Positions 1-8,287 are shown, numbered from the stretch's first letter. The stretch is 64,000 nucleotides of DNA from Exiguobacterium sp. (GCF_020832205.1 NZ_JAFIFD010000013.1:62001-126000), one strand, 5' to 3'. Made by a program: numbers and translations. Notes: generated by a model not told the origin, from the letters alone.

Positions 1-232
1 TCGAATGGTCCGGTACGAACGCGACGCGATTCAAATCGAGCGGCTTGCCATCAATCAGTACCGTGCCGCGATCGAACGGGGTCAGTCCCATGATGCCTTT
101 TAAAATCGTCGATTTCCCGGTCCCGTTCAAGCCGATCAGGCACGTGATCTCACCTTTATTTGCCGTGAACGACACGTCTTCGATGACTTGTTTTTTGCGG
201 TAACGTTTTTTAACTCCCAGTACTTCGATCAT
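1..232 (-). CDS. ABC transporter ATP-binding protein, N-terminal part (cut by window edge)
   Basis: The first 77 codons of an ABC ATPase are visible; the rest lies beyond the left edge. The protein starts MIEVLGVKKRY and has a Walker A (GLNGTGKST, residues 34-42). The ATG at 232 follows a strong GGGGAGGGG site and overlaps the end of the GntR gene by 23 bp, so the two are translationally coupled. A 130-residue GntR gene followed by an ABC ATPase is the layout of the ytr operon of Bacillus, which exports or senses cell-wall-active compounds. The substrate cannot be told from this fragment. Confidence 0.9.
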   Translation of the reverse strand, partial: MIEVLGVKKRYRKKQVIEDVSFTANKGEITCLIGLNGTGKSTILKGIMGLTPFDRGTVLIDGKPLDLNRVAFVPDHS

Positions 233-602
233 CGAGATTCCCCTCCCCGTATTGTTGTTTAATTTTATCGACGAGTTCATCCATCGTGACGTCGAGTTCT
301 TGAATCGATTCGACGAAAACGGCGATCGCCTCATCGACGAGCTCGGTGCGGATCCGTGTCAATACGTGTTCATCCGTCGTCACGCGGCTCGGACGGTTCC
401 GTTCGGTCGTAATCAATTGTTGTTCCTCCATCTCTTTGAACGCCTTTTGGACGGTGTTCGGATTGATTTTCAGTTCGGTCGCGAGTTCTCGCCGCGACGG
501 CATCTCTTCGCCCGCCTGTAGTTCTCCTAACGCCATCTTCTTTTTGAAGTAATCGACGACTTGGATATAGACGGGGGCTCTCGTGTTGAATTGAATGATC
601 AT
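210..602 (-). CDS. GntR-family transcriptional regulator, YtrA subfamily
   Basis: This is a 130-residue protein with an N-terminal winged helix (residues about 10-75, with SRRELATELKINPNTVQKAF as the recognition part) and only a short helical tail. That small size without an effector-binding domain is typical of the YtrA subfamily, usually local repressors of the ABC transporter they precede. Here an ABC ATPase overlaps its 3' end. Two inverted repeats just upstream (617-640 and 646-669) fit the expected operators and overlap the promoter, so it probably represses its own operon. The inducing signal is unknown. Confidence 0.9.
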   Translation of the reverse strand: MIIQFNTRAPVYIQVVDYFKKKMALGELQAGEEMPSRRELATELKINPNTVQKAFKEMEEQQLITTERNRPSRVTTDEHVLTRIRTELVDEAIAVFVESIQELDVTMDELVDKIKQQYGEGNLDDRSTGS

Positions 603-616
603 AGGCCACCTCTCTA

Positions 617-669
617 AGTGTATGATGCGACTAATACACTATCTGACTGTATTATTACCGTAATACACT
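617..669 (-). promoter_or_regulatory. Two tandem YtrA-type operators
   Basis: Two sites share one design: AGTGTATGA-N6-TAATACACT at 617-640 and ACTGTATTA-N6-TAATACACT at 646-669. Each is an imperfect palindrome of AGTGTATTA and TAATACACT half-sites, and their centres are 29 bp apart. The upstream site covers the promoter spacer and -10 and the downstream site the transcript start of the GntR-ABC operon. Autorepression is inferred from position. Confidence 0.75.
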
Positions 670-679
670 TGGGTGTCAA
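651..679 (-). promoter_or_regulatory. Promoter of the GntR-ABC operon
   Basis: The minus strand carries TTGACA at 679-674 and an AT-rich -10 (AATAAT at 656-651, 17 bp spacing; TAATAA with 16 bp is equally possible). It lies inside the operator block. Confidence 0.6.
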
Positions 680-701
680 TAACTATTTGTCAAAACCATC
701 C

Positions 702-736
702 AAAACAAAAACGCATCCACCTGTAAATGGATGCGT
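702..736 (-). terminator. Intrinsic terminator of the P-loop kinase gene
   Basis: The 9-bp stem ACGCATCCA/TGGATGCGT is followed on the minus strand by a T-rich tail, and it begins within the stop codon. Confidence 0.8.
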
Positions 737-1341
737 CACTCAAATCGAACGACGTGATCGGCCTTAGCTTTCGGGTTGACCGCTTTCAAGTAATGGGCTT
801 CTCCCGGCCAATAGCGACGCTCGTATTTGGCAAGCCGCTCCGACATGTCCCCGATATACGTATCGCGATTCAATACCCGCTTATATCGGACCTCTCGAGG
901 ACAGTCGAGATAGACGACGTAATCAAAATGTGGACGCCACTCGTCTCGCAATAAAAAGATTCCTTCGATAAGGACGAGCGCGTCTTCAGCAACCTCGATT
1001 GTTCTCGTGACAATCTGATCTTCGTCACGATCGTAGTACGGCAGCGTGAGACGACTTTCGCCACGTGACAACGGTTCGAACAACATCTTCACGAGCAGAT
1101 CGACGTCCCATTGGAGCGCATAATACTCCACCGCCTCAGGCTCACCGGTCTCGTAGCGCCGTGTCCGCTCGACGATGAAGTCGTCGATATGTAACACCAA
1201 CTCATTTGGTGCAATGGCTTGTAACTGCTCGACGAGTGTCGTCTTCCCGGCACCGCTCAATCCGTCGATCGCCACGACATACGGTCGGTCCGGCGGGCGC
1301 TTGGCGTACGCGTCCCGAAGAGTCTCTTTCAGTGTCTCCAT
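736..1341 (-). CDS. Uridine kinase-like P-loop kinase
   Basis: This roughly 200-residue protein has a Walker A (GLSGAGKTT) near its N terminus and the core of the uridine kinase/phosphoribulokinase superfamily, including VLIEGIFLL and a DCPREVRYKRVLNRD segment. Such proteins phosphorylate a nucleoside or a related small molecule, but the substrate is not determined here. The frame opens at a TTG at 1362; the ATG at 1341 is preferred because GGGAG lies about 9 bases before it. It has its own terminator and sits downstream of the oxidase terminator, so it is probably transcribed alone. Confidence 0.8.
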   Translation of the reverse strand: METLKETLRDAYAKRPPDRPYVVAIDGLSGAGKTTLVEQLQAIAPNELVLHIDDFIVERTRRYETGEPEAVEYYALQWDVDLLVKMLFEPLSRGESRLTLPYYDRDEDQIVTRTIEVAEDALVLIEGIFLLRDEWRPHFDYVVYLDCPREVRYKRVLNRDTYIGDMSERLAKYERRYWPGEAHYLKAVNPKAKADHVVRFE

Positions 1342-1360
1342 CCTTTCATCTCTCCCTAAC

Positions 1361-1388
1361 AAAAAAAGTCAGCCGCAAGGGCTGACTT
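1361..1388 (-). terminator. Terminator of the ba3 oxidase operon
   Basis: The stem AAGTCAGCC/GGCTGACTT with a 5-base loop is followed by seven T on the minus strand, directly after the subunit I stop codon. Confidence 0.9.
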
Positions 1389-1392
1389 CAGT

Positions 1393-3078
1393 TTACCAGA
1401 GCACCCAGCCGCGCGCTCCCGGCGGCGCACTTTCAATCAAGTGCCAAATCGGGACCGTATACGCGAACGCGATCAAGACGAACGTCACGGTGATCCATAA
1501 CTTCCAGTTCTCGAAGAAACGCGGTGTCTCCATCGCAGCTTCTTCTGTCTCGGCGAGCGGGAACTCTTCTTCCCCTTTCGGCGCGAGGAACGACAGGTTG
1601 AACATCGAGTAAACGAAGATGAGCACCGAGATCAAGAGGATCGTCCCTCCGATTGCCATTGCCATATGGTACGGGATCCATTCGCGTGTGAGCGCGTCCG
1701 AGAAGTACGTCGCCGGACCGGTCCGACGCGGGTTCCCTTGGAGCCCGGAGATGTGCATCGCGTACGACATGATCGACATTCCGAACGCCCATGTACCTGC
1801 TTGGATCAAACCGAGACGGTTCATCGCTTTCGTGAGCACACGGCCACGCAACACCGGCACGAGCCAGTATGCTGTCCCGAAGAACGTCAAGGCGACGGCC
1901 GTACCGACCGTGATGTGGAAGTGACCGGTGACCCAAAGCGTGTTATGGACCATCGCATTCAATTGGTGCGACGCATTGATGATTCCGCCGGCACCGGCCG
2001 GGATGAAGAACAACATGCCGACGAAAGGTGCGAGGAAACGAACATCGCCGTAAGGCATCTTTTTCACCCAACCGAACAGTCCACGGGCACCGAGCGCCCG
2101 ACCTCGCAGTTCAAACGTCGCGAACAGCGAGAACGCCGTCATGAACGACGGGATGACGACGAGGAACGTCAAGATGACTTGGACGAACTTCCAAAACGGG
2201 TCGATGCCAGGTTCCGTCAACTGGTGGTGGAAACCGACCGGGAACGAGAACAACAAGAACAACAGGAACGCCATCCGAGCGAGCGCGTCCGAGAAAATCT
2301 TACCGCCGATGACTTTCGGCACGACCGTATACCAGACGATATAGGCTGGCATGAGCCAAAAATAGACGAGCGGGTGGCCGAAGTACCAGAAGAGCGTCCG
2401 TGACAACTCGATCCCGACCGTATCTTTCCACCCGAGTGAGAGCGGGAGAAGTTGGAAAAGAATCGTCCCGGCGACACCGAGTGTGGCGATGACCCAAAGG
2501 AGCATCGTCATGATGCTCATGTAGGCCGGAAGCGGCGGATGAACCCCTGGATGTTCCCGCTTGTAGTCGGCGTACATCCGGAACATCGCGAACGCTGACA
2601 ACCATGTACCGACGACGAAGAGGACGAGGCCGACATAGAAGATCGGATCGGCCATGAGCGGTGCGTAAAACGTATATAGCACCGTCGCCTTATTGGCGAG
2701 CACCATGATGGTAACGAGCACGGCCCCGGCGATAATCATCCAGAAACCGAGCCAAGCGACGCGTGTCGGGAATGATTCGAACCGACCGAACGACTTGGCA
2801 AGCAACGCATAAAGAAGACCGATGATAAACATCGTCGTGAAGACGAGACCGAGCATGATCCCATGGGCGGTCAATAGTTGATAGTAGCCGAACACTTCCG
2901 GGATGATGCCTGTCCGAATGAGCGTCTGCATGAGTCCTGCCAAAGCACCAATCAAGACGGCGAGCACCGAGATGACGACGTGGGCGTAAGCGAGCCTAGC
3001 CTCTTTCACACCGATACTCGGCACGGGCACGCCCCGTTCCATTTCCCATTGTTTCAACTTTGAAGCGACGTCATTCAT
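1393..3078 (-). CDS. ba3-type cytochrome c oxidase subunit I
   Basis: A 561-residue polytopic membrane protein of the haem-copper oxidase superfamily, B-type (ba3/bo3) branch. It holds the low-spin haem and the haem-CuB site where oxygen is reduced. Visible landmarks are FGHPLVYFWLMPAYIVWY, carrying the CuB histidine helix, and MVHNTLWVTGHFHITVG, with haem and CuB histidines. It starts 3 bp after the subunit II stop. The B-type branch is known for high oxygen affinity, which fits the Fnr-type box before the operon. No assembly factor is encoded beside it. Confidence 0.93.
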   Translation of the reverse strand: MNDVASKLKQWEMERGVPVPSIGVKEARLAYAHVVISVLAVLIGALAGLMQTLIRTGIIPEVFGYYQLLTAHGIMLGLVFTTMFIIGLLYALLAKSFGRFESFPTRVAWLGFWMIIAGAVLVTIMVLANKATVLYTFYAPLMADPIFYVGLVLFVVGTWLSAFAMFRMYADYKREHPGVHPPLPAYMSIMTMLLWVIATLGVAGTILFQLLPLSLGWKDTVGIELSRTLFWYFGHPLVYFWLMPAYIVWYTVVPKVIGGKIFSDALARMAFLLFLLFSFPVGFHHQLTEPGIDPFWKFVQVILTFLVVIPSFMTAFSLFATFELRGRALGARGLFGWVKKMPYGDVRFLAPFVGMLFFIPAGAGGIINASHQLNAMVHNTLWVTGHFHITVGTAVALTFFGTAYWLVPVLRGRVLTKAMNRLGLIQAGTWAFGMSIMSYAMHISGLQGNPRRTGPATYFSDALTREWIPYHMAMAIGGTILLISVLIFVYSMFNLSFLAPKGEEEFPLAETEEAAMETPRFFENWKLWITVTFVLIAFAYTVPIWHLIESAPPGARGWVLW

Positions 3079-3080
3079 GT

Positions 3081-3551
3081 TTACTCCACCACCTTAATTT
3101 TAGTCGCCATCATGTGATGGCCCGTACCGCAGTATTCATTGCAAAGGATCAAGAACTCTCCCGTTTCCTTGAACGTATACGTGAGCGAGTTGATATGTCC
3201 CGGGACGACCATCATGTTGACGGGCGTACCGACGAGCTGAAAGCCGTGAACGACGTCAGGTGACGTGACGAGGAACGTCACTTTTGCGCCTTTCGGAATC
3301 TCGACATTACCTGGCGTGAACGTGAACGCCTGGGCGACCATGACGAGTTCATACTCGTTGTCCCCGATTTTGTGAAGACCAGGGTTATCGAACGGTGCCG
3401 TCTGATGTACTTTCGCCGGGTCGACCAAGTCGGCGTCTGACGCCGGTTGGTTGCCAGCTGCGAACGCGGATACGCCGAGGACGGCCAAAAACACGGCCAA
3501 TAAGATGATGCCAAACACTAACCAATATTTTTCAAGTTTATGAATATGCAA
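3081..3551 (-). CDS. ba3-type cytochrome c oxidase subunit II
   Basis: A 156-residue protein with one N-terminal transmembrane helix and an outward-facing cupredoxin domain carrying the binuclear CuA centre that receives electrons from cytochrome c. All CuA ligands are present: the His of SPDVVHGF and the Cys, Glu, Cys, His and Met of LCNEYCGTGHHMM near the C terminus. The start is a TTG with AGGAG nine bases upstream. It lies between subunit IIa (24 bp upstream) and subunit I (2 bp downstream). Its CuA site needs a copper delivery route, which is relevant to the orphan nos genes at 14.8-18 kb. Confidence 0.93.
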   Translation of the reverse strand: MHIHKLEKYWLVFGIILLAVFLAVLGVSAFAAGNQPASDADLVDPAKVHQTAPFDNPGLHKIGDNEYELVMVAQAFTFTPGNVEIPKGAKVTFLVTSPDVVHGFQLVGTPVNMMVVPGHINSLTYTFKETGEFLILCNEYCGTGHHMMATKIKVVE

Positions 3552-3575
3552 CGTGAGCGACTCCTTTCGTTTTTG

Positions 3576-3695
3576 TTATCGTGTGACGAATAAATAAAAG
3601 ACCGATGACCACATGGCGATGATGACACCCGCGACGATCATGACCGATGTAAATGTTCCTTTCAAATCTGGTTCTTGTCCACCGTTCTTATCCAC
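3576..3695 (-). CDS. Cytochrome c oxidase subunit IIa (small membrane subunit)
   Basis: A 39-residue protein starting VDKNGGQEPDLKGTF, followed by a single hydrophobic helix (VMIVAGVIIAMWSSVFYLFV) and ending TR. Length, single helix and position directly before subunit II match the IIa subunit of ba3-type oxidases in Thermus and bacilli, which supplies the missing second helix of subunit II. The start is GTG with AAAGGGG eight bases upstream. It is the first gene of the oxidase operon. Confidence 0.85.
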   Translation of the reverse strand: MDKNGGQEPDLKGTFTSVMIVAGVIIAMWSSVFYLFVTR

Positions 3696-3729
3696 GTGAA
3701 AGACCCCTTTCGCTGTAATTTCCATCTTC

Positions 3730-3773
3730 ATTGTATGAGATTGAGCCAACATTAATATGTGACTTTTATCACT
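3730..3773 (-). promoter_or_regulatory. Fnr/Crp-type box and promoter of the oxidase operon
   Basis: TGTGA-N6-TCACT occupies 3758-3773. On the minus strand a -10 (TACAAT, 3735-3730) lies downstream and no good -35 is present. The box centre falls about 42 bp upstream of the expected transcript start, the position of a class II activator site. Activation by the Fnr encoded at 3883-4596 is inferred. Confidence 0.65.
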
Positions 3774-3845
3774 TCAAAAGTGACAATCACATCATTTTTG
3801 CGTAGTTTACACACATAAAGTTCACAAATCATAAAGGAAGCCATA

Positions 3846-3874
3846 CAAAAAACCGCCTCCCGAAGAGACGGTTT
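3846..3874 (-). terminator. Terminator of fnr
   Basis: The imperfect stem AAACCGCCTC/GAGACGGTTT with a short loop is followed by a run of T on the minus strand, 9 bp after the fnr stop. Confidence 0.8.
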
Positions 3875-3882
3875 AGCTCCAG

Positions 3883-4596
3883 TTATAATCGGCAAATCCC
3901 AGCCGGGCAACCTTCACAGTGGCATAGTTCTTTTAGAAACTCGAGGTCATGGATTGCGATCGTGTTTGAAGACGTCGTCAAGACGCCATCTTTGCGCCAT
4001 TGACTCATCAAGCGATTGACCGTCTCCCGCGGGGCCCCGATCAGTTGACCGAGCTCACCATCGGACGGATGTCTCGGAATGACGATTGCCCCGTCTTCTT
4101 CGACACCGTGCATCGCAGCCATCCGGAGCAACGTCGAGGCGAGCGCGCCAGGTTTCCCGTAAAGGAGAAGGTCACGCACTTTCATCTCCGAATGTTTCCG
4201 CATCATCGACGTCCAACGGATAATCTCACCCGCGAACCGGATATCCTGCTGCATGAGCGTTTCAAGTTCTTGTTTTGAAAGGGTCCCGATAACACTCTCC
4301 TCGGTCGTCTCAATGCTATAGGAGCTCGGATAGGATTCGACGATGTCGAACTCTCCGAAGAAGTCATCCGACCCGAATAAGAACATGACGAGCGGATTGC
4401 CTTTTTTCGTGATCTTTGTAAATTTGACCGAACCACTCTTTATATAAAAGAACTTGTCACATTTCTCGCCTTCCCAACAGACGATGCTCGCTTTCGGATA
4501 AACTTGCGTCGTCATCATCCCGAGCAACAGCTGTTTCGTCTCATCTGAGAAGATAAAACTGTTCGGTTGCGTCGTGCCACATTTCGTCGACATCAT
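3883..4596 (-). CDS. fnr: Fnr-type oxygen-responsive transcription regulator
   Basis: A 237-residue Crp/Fnr protein with an N-terminal cyclic-nucleotide-binding-like beta barrel (about 30-115), a dimer helix, and a winged helix with recognition segment GAPRETVNRLMSQW (about 187-200). The C terminus holds Cys 225, 227, 230 and 235. The spacing C-x2-C-x4-C at 227/230/235 is that of B. subtilis Fnr, where these Cys plus an Asp bind a [4Fe-4S] cluster; Asp142 here is the matching candidate. It should therefore act as an oxygen sensor rather than a cAMP receptor. The ATG at 4596 is chosen for its GGAGG site. A TATAAT box lies at 4661-4656. Confidence 0.88.
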   Translation of the reverse strand: MMSTKCGTTQPNSFIFSDETKQLLLGMMTTQVYPKASIVCWEGEKCDKFFYIKSGSVKFTKITKKGNPLVMFLFGSDDFFGEFDIVESYPSSYSIETTEESVIGTLSKQELETLMQQDIRFAGEIIRWTSMMRKHSEMKVRDLLLYGKPGALASTLLRMAAMHGVEEDGAIVIPRHPSDGELGQLIGAPRETVNRLMSQWRKDGVLTTSSNTIAIHDLEFLKELCHCEGCPAGICRL

Positions 4597-4725
4597 TTCC
4601 TGCTCCCTCCATCGTTCATTCACTTGAATGTCTCGTACGTTCATTGTATGGGTTTATTATACAGGAGAAGAGGACGTTTCATCACAAAAGTATGTGACAT
4701 TTCAAACAATCTTCTATTTTTCCAG

Positions 4726-4753
4726 AAAAAAAGACTGCAGCTAAGCTACAGTC
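4726..4753 (-). terminator. Terminator of the aldehyde dehydrogenase gene
   Basis: The stem GACTGTAGC/GCTGCAGTC (one G-U pair) is followed by seven T on the minus strand. Confidence 0.8.
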
Positions 4754-4760
4754 TCAACAA

Positions 4761-6146
4761 TTATCGATAAACGAGACGAATTAACGTCTCGGCTGCTTTG
4801 AAGTTCGGATAACGAATCGGCAAATCATACTTCGTCGTATTTCGTAAAATCGATTTGGCATGGCTGAACGTCTCGAAACTGTAGCGTCCGTGATAAGCAC
4901 CCATCCCACTGTCGCCGACTCCGCCAAACGGCAAGTTCGGGTTCGTCAAATGCATGAGGACGTCATTGACACATCCGCCTCCGAACGAGAGATGTTTAAA
5001 CGTCTTTTGTTCGACCGCCTTAGACTCGGTGAACAGATACAGGGCGAGCGGATGCGGACGCGCCGATACGAATTCGATCGCCTCGTCCAAATCTCGATAC
5101 GTCAAGACAGGAAGGATCGGGCCGAAGATCTCGTCTTTCATGACGTTCGCCGATTCATCAACATCCGTCATCACGGTCGGCGCGATCTTCAAGTTGTCAC
5201 GATCGGTCTCACCGCCAAAGAAAATGTCCCCTTCCGCTAAATAACCGGCTAGGCGGTCGAAGTGGGTCGTGTTGACAATGCGCGTGAACCGTTTCGTGCC
5301 GACACCGTTGCCGAACATCGTGAACGCCTCTCGTTTGACCGCCTCGAGAAACTCGTCCCGGCGCGATTCGTGAACGAGGACATAGTCCGGTGCGACACAT
5401 GTCTGCCCGGCGTTCATCCATTTGCCCCAGGCGATCCGTTTCGCTGCCACATCGATGGCGGCATCTTCATGGACGATGGCCGGGGATTTCCCTCCGAGTT
5501 CGAGTGTGACCGGCGTCAACTGCTTCGCTGCCGCTTCCATGACGACTTTTCCGACCCCGGTCGAGCCGGTGAAGAAAATATGCCCCCATTTTTCGGCGAG
5601 CAGTGCCGTCGCCACGTCTTTATCGCCTTCGATACTGACGACGTAACGGTCTGTGAACGCCCGTTCGAGAACGGTCGTGATCATACGCGCCACGTTCGGC
5701 GTGAGTTCCGATGGCTTCACGACGGCCGTGTTGCCGGCTGCAATCGCTCCGATGAGCGGAGCCATCGCGAGTTGGAACGGATAATTCCATGGGGCGATAA
5801 TCAACACCGTGCCGTACGGTTCATACGTGATCTCGCTCTTCGTCCCTAAGTGGATGGCCGCGCCTCTCACTCGTTTCGGGCGCATCCACCGTTTCAACTC
5901 TCGGCTCGTCCGCGTGATCTCATCATATACGAAGCCGATCTCGGTCGTGAAGGCGTCGAGTTCCGATTTGTTCAAATCCGTTTGCAACGCCTCGATGATT
6001 TCCGCCTCGTAATGTTTAATCGACTCTTTCAAAAACGTCAGCATGCTAAGACGGAAAGCTAACGACTTCGTCGCTTGTGTCTTGAAGAAACGACGTTGCT
6101 TCTGAACTAATTCCTCGATCGTCAATTGTTCGATTGGTGCGAGCAT
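4761..6146 (-). CDS. NAD(P)-dependent aldehyde dehydrogenase, class 3-like
   Basis: A 461-residue aldehyde dehydrogenase that oxidises aldehydes to acids with NAD(P). It shows the APWNYPFQLAM cofactor segment, FTGSTGVGK, the general-base Glu in LELGGKSP and the nucleophile Cys in NAGQTCVAPDY. The length and the C terminus, where a short KYDLPIRYP stretch replaces the usual class 1 end, fit the ALDH3-like group acting on medium- and long-chain or aromatic aldehydes. The ATG at 6146 follows AAGGGGGGAA. The MFS gene upstream has no clear terminator, so co-transcription is possible. Confidence 0.9.
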   Translation of the reverse strand: MLAPIEQLTIEELVQKQRRFFKTQATKSLAFRLSMLTFLKESIKHYEAEIIEALQTDLNKSELDAFTTEIGFVYDEITRTSRELKRWMRPKRVRGAAIHLGTKSEITYEPYGTVLIIAPWNYPFQLAMAPLIGAIAAGNTAVVKPSELTPNVARMITTVLERAFTDRYVVSIEGDKDVATALLAEKWGHIFFTGSTGVGKVVMEAAAKQLTPVTLELGGKSPAIVHEDAAIDVAAKRIAWGKWMNAGQTCVAPDYVLVHESRRDEFLEAVKREAFTMFGNGVGTKRFTRIVNTTHFDRLAGYLAEGDIFFGGETDRDNLKIAPTVMTDVDESANVMKDEIFGPILPVLTYRDLDEAIEFVSARPHPLALYLFTESKAVEQKTFKHLSFGGGCVNDVLMHLTNPNLPFGGVGDSGMGAYHGRYSFETFSHAKSILRNTTKYDLPIRYPNFKAAETLIRLVYR

Positions 6147-6249
6147 GAAGGTTCCCCCCTTGATTGATAACGCTGTCTCCATCTTATCACTCTCGGCTCA
6201 CCCTCGACCATTTTGAACCTTCTCAGAACAGGTGAACAACCGCCTCATA

Positions 6250-7416
6250 TCACTCTGACTTTGGTGATAACAACCGCTTTCTCATCTGCGCGAAAGCGAA
6301 AAACGCAACTCCTGACCCGAGCAAGACAATCCCTGTCACAGTGAACTTATTCGTTAACGGAATCGTGAGCCAGCCGAGAAAAGCCGACCCGACGACCGTC
6401 CCTAGAGAGAAGAAAGCATAGAAGTAACCGTATGACTTACCGCGATTGGCGCGGTTTGTCGCTTTGATCAATAGCGTATTGATGGCCGGGAACAAGATGG
6501 CGAATCCGACGCCATAAAACGCGAGGACACTGTAAAGCGCGCCGGCACTGTCAGAAGTGCCGATGAGCAACTGACTCACGCCGAGAATCGTGATTCCGAG
6601 CGCGGCTAGTTTCGTCGGTTCGATACGATCGAATACCCGGTTCGTCGGTAACACAAAGACGAGGACGGCGACAATCCCGAACGTGCTCAACAGTGTGCCG
6701 CTCAACCGAGAATCATAACCGAGCGCTTGAACGTACAGAGGCAATAAATAAGCGAGCGCACCTTGCGAGAACATGAGCAAAAATGCACCGATGTACGCTT
6801 TCAACACGTCGCGTTGCAACGCATCGGAAACCGGGTGTTCCTCTGTGTCGATCCGTTTTTCGGTCAGACGCAGCTGCCGTAAAACGACTAAAGCGAGCAG
6901 TGCAACGGCCAACCCATAAAACGCGACGAACGAAAACACGACCGGGACCGACGTCCGGCTCGCCATGATTCCGCTAAACGCCGGACCGAGGATAGCAGCG
7001 AGTCCAACAAAACTCCCCGTGAGGGCGACTTTCTTCCCTTGCCGATTGGCGGCGGTCAAATTGGCCGATAGCGTGAATGCGGCCGGAACGATGAGGCCGG
7101 CGACGAATCCGTGGACGACCCGTACAACGAGTAATGTCGTCGGCGTTTCGACGACGTGATACGTCAAGAGACTCAGACTCGACAAGACGAGACCGGCGAG
7201 TAAAATATGAAACGGGCCCGCCTTATCGGTCCACACCCCAGACAAAATGTTACCGAACGTGTTCGATAACGAGTAGATGGCGATAACCACACCGGCAAGG
7301 AAAGGCGTCGCACCGACCGAAGTGGCGAACGTGCTCATGACGGGCAGTTGGGCGAACAAATCAAAAAAAGCAAAAAAGACGATACTATAGATGACGAATG
7401 CAGACGTCTTGTTCAA
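6250..7416 (-). CDS. MFS transporter (drug or sugar efflux type)
   Basis: A 388-residue membrane protein with about 12 hydrophobic helices and the MFS loop motif between helices 2 and 3 (GVWTDKAGP). The two halves are separated by a charged loop (LRLTEKRIDTEEHPVSD). Such proteins are proton-driven exporters of drugs or metabolites; the substrate cannot be assigned. The start is taken as the TTG at 7416, nine bases after GAGGAG; the TTG at 7425 touches the ribosome site. Confidence 0.8.
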   Translation of the reverse strand: MNKTSAFVIYSIVFFAFFDLFAQLPVMSTFATSVGATPFLAGVVIAIYSLSNTFGNILSGVWTDKAGPFHILLAGLVLSSLSLLTYHVVETPTTLLVVRVVHGFVAGLIVPAAFTLSANLTAANRQGKKVALTGSFVGLAAILGPAFSGIMASRTSVPVVFSFVAFYGLAVALLALVVLRQLRLTEKRIDTEEHPVSDALQRDVLKAYIGAFLLMFSQGALAYLLPLYVQALGYDSRLSGTLLSTFGIVAVLVFVLPTNRVFDRIEPTKLAALGITILGVSQLLIGTSDSAGALYSVLAFYGVGFAILFPAINTLLIKATNRANRGKSYGYFYAFFSLGTVVGSAFLGWLTIPLTNKFTVTGIVLLGSGVAFFAFAQMRKRLLSPKSE

Positions 7417-7514
7417 GCGGTTCAACTCCTCGGCTCAGTCACGATGGACTAAGTTTTCAGCTTCAGTCTAGCTTGACGTCTCGATTTTGTATAGACGACA
7501 CGGCACACCGACAC

Positions 7515-7552
7515 AAAAACTCCCTACAAACGGAACTGTTCGCAGGGAGTTT
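7515..7552 (-). terminator. Terminator of deoD
   Basis: The stem AAACTCCCT/AGGGAGTTT with a long loop is followed by TTTT on the minus strand, just after the deoD stop. Confidence 0.75.
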
Positions 7553-7558
7553 ACATGT

Positions 7559-8272
7559 TTAGTTCGTGACTTCGACCGCTGTGTCGAGAGCGACACGGAT
7601 CATCTCGTCGAACGTCGATTGACGCTCTTCTGATGTCGTCTCTTCGCCTGTCAACAAGTGGTCCGAGATCGTGAGAATCGTCAACGCGTTGACTTTATGT
7701 TTTGCTGCAAGCGTGTAAAGCCCTGCCGCTTCCATTTCGATCGCGAGGCAACCGAAGTCCGCCCATTTCTTGAAGTGGTGGAAGTCGTCTTGATAGAATT
7801 GGTCGGCTGTGAAGATTTGTCCGACTTTCACCGGGATCCCCGCTTTTTCTGCGTTCATATAGGCGCGATGTAGGAGGTCGAACGTCGCAGTCGGTGCGTA
7901 ATCCATGCCGTCAAAACGGACACGGTTTTGTCCCATCTCACTCGACGCGCTCATTGCGATGACGACGTCGCGAACTTTGACGTCTTCTTGAATTCCGCCG
8001 GCCGTCCCGACACGGATCAAGTTTTTCGCGCCGTATGACATGATCAACTCGTTCACGTAAATCGACATCGATGGGACACCCATTCCTGTCCCTTGAACAG
8101 AGATGCGCTTTCCTTTATATGTGCCCGTGAAACCGTACATGCCGCGGACTTCGTTGTACAGTTCAACGTCTTCTAGAAACGTCTCGGCGATGTATTTCGC
8201 GCGAAGCGGATCTCCTGGAAGTAATACCGTTTCTGCAATTTGTCCTTCTTGTGCCCCAATGTGTACACTCAT
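7559..8272 (-). CDS. deoD: Purine nucleoside phosphorylase DeoD
   Basis: A 237-residue protein of the hexameric NP-I family. It cleaves purine (deoxy)nucleosides with phosphate to free base and (deoxy)ribose 1-phosphate for salvage. Family landmarks are [17 protein letters not shown], the phosphate-loop region RVGTAGGIQ, and [14 protein letters not shown], which binds the ribose, followed by ISDHL with the base-contacting Asp. The ATG follows GGAGG nine bases upstream. The response-regulator gene ends 16 bp upstream with no terminator between, so it may be read as the third gene of that operon. Confidence 0.95.
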   Translation of the reverse strand: MSVHIGAQEGQIAETVLLPGDPLRAKYIAETFLEDVELYNEVRGMYGFTGTYKGKRISVQGTGMGVPSMSIYVNELIMSYGAKNLIRVGTAGGIQEDVKVRDVVIAMSASSEMGQNRVRFDGMDYAPTATFDLLHRAYMNAEKAGIPVKVGQIFTADQFYQDDFHHFKKWADFGCLAIEMEAAGLYTLAAKHKVNALTILTISDHLLTGEETTSEERQSTFDEMIRVALDTAVEVTN

Positions 8273-8287
8273 GATTCATTTCCTCCT

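Noticed and set aside
1666-2403. A 245-codon plus-strand frame opposite the oxidase subunit I gene
   Set aside because: The protein is a highly charged Arg/Glu/His string, typical of the antisense of a GC-rich membrane-protein gene; there is no start signal.
4682-4697. TCACA-N6-TGTGA about 40 bp before the likely fnr transcript start, as a possible autoregulatory Fnr box
   Set aside because: The half-sites point outward, the reverse of the Crp/Fnr arrangement TGTGA-N6-TCACA, so it is not a normal Fnr site.
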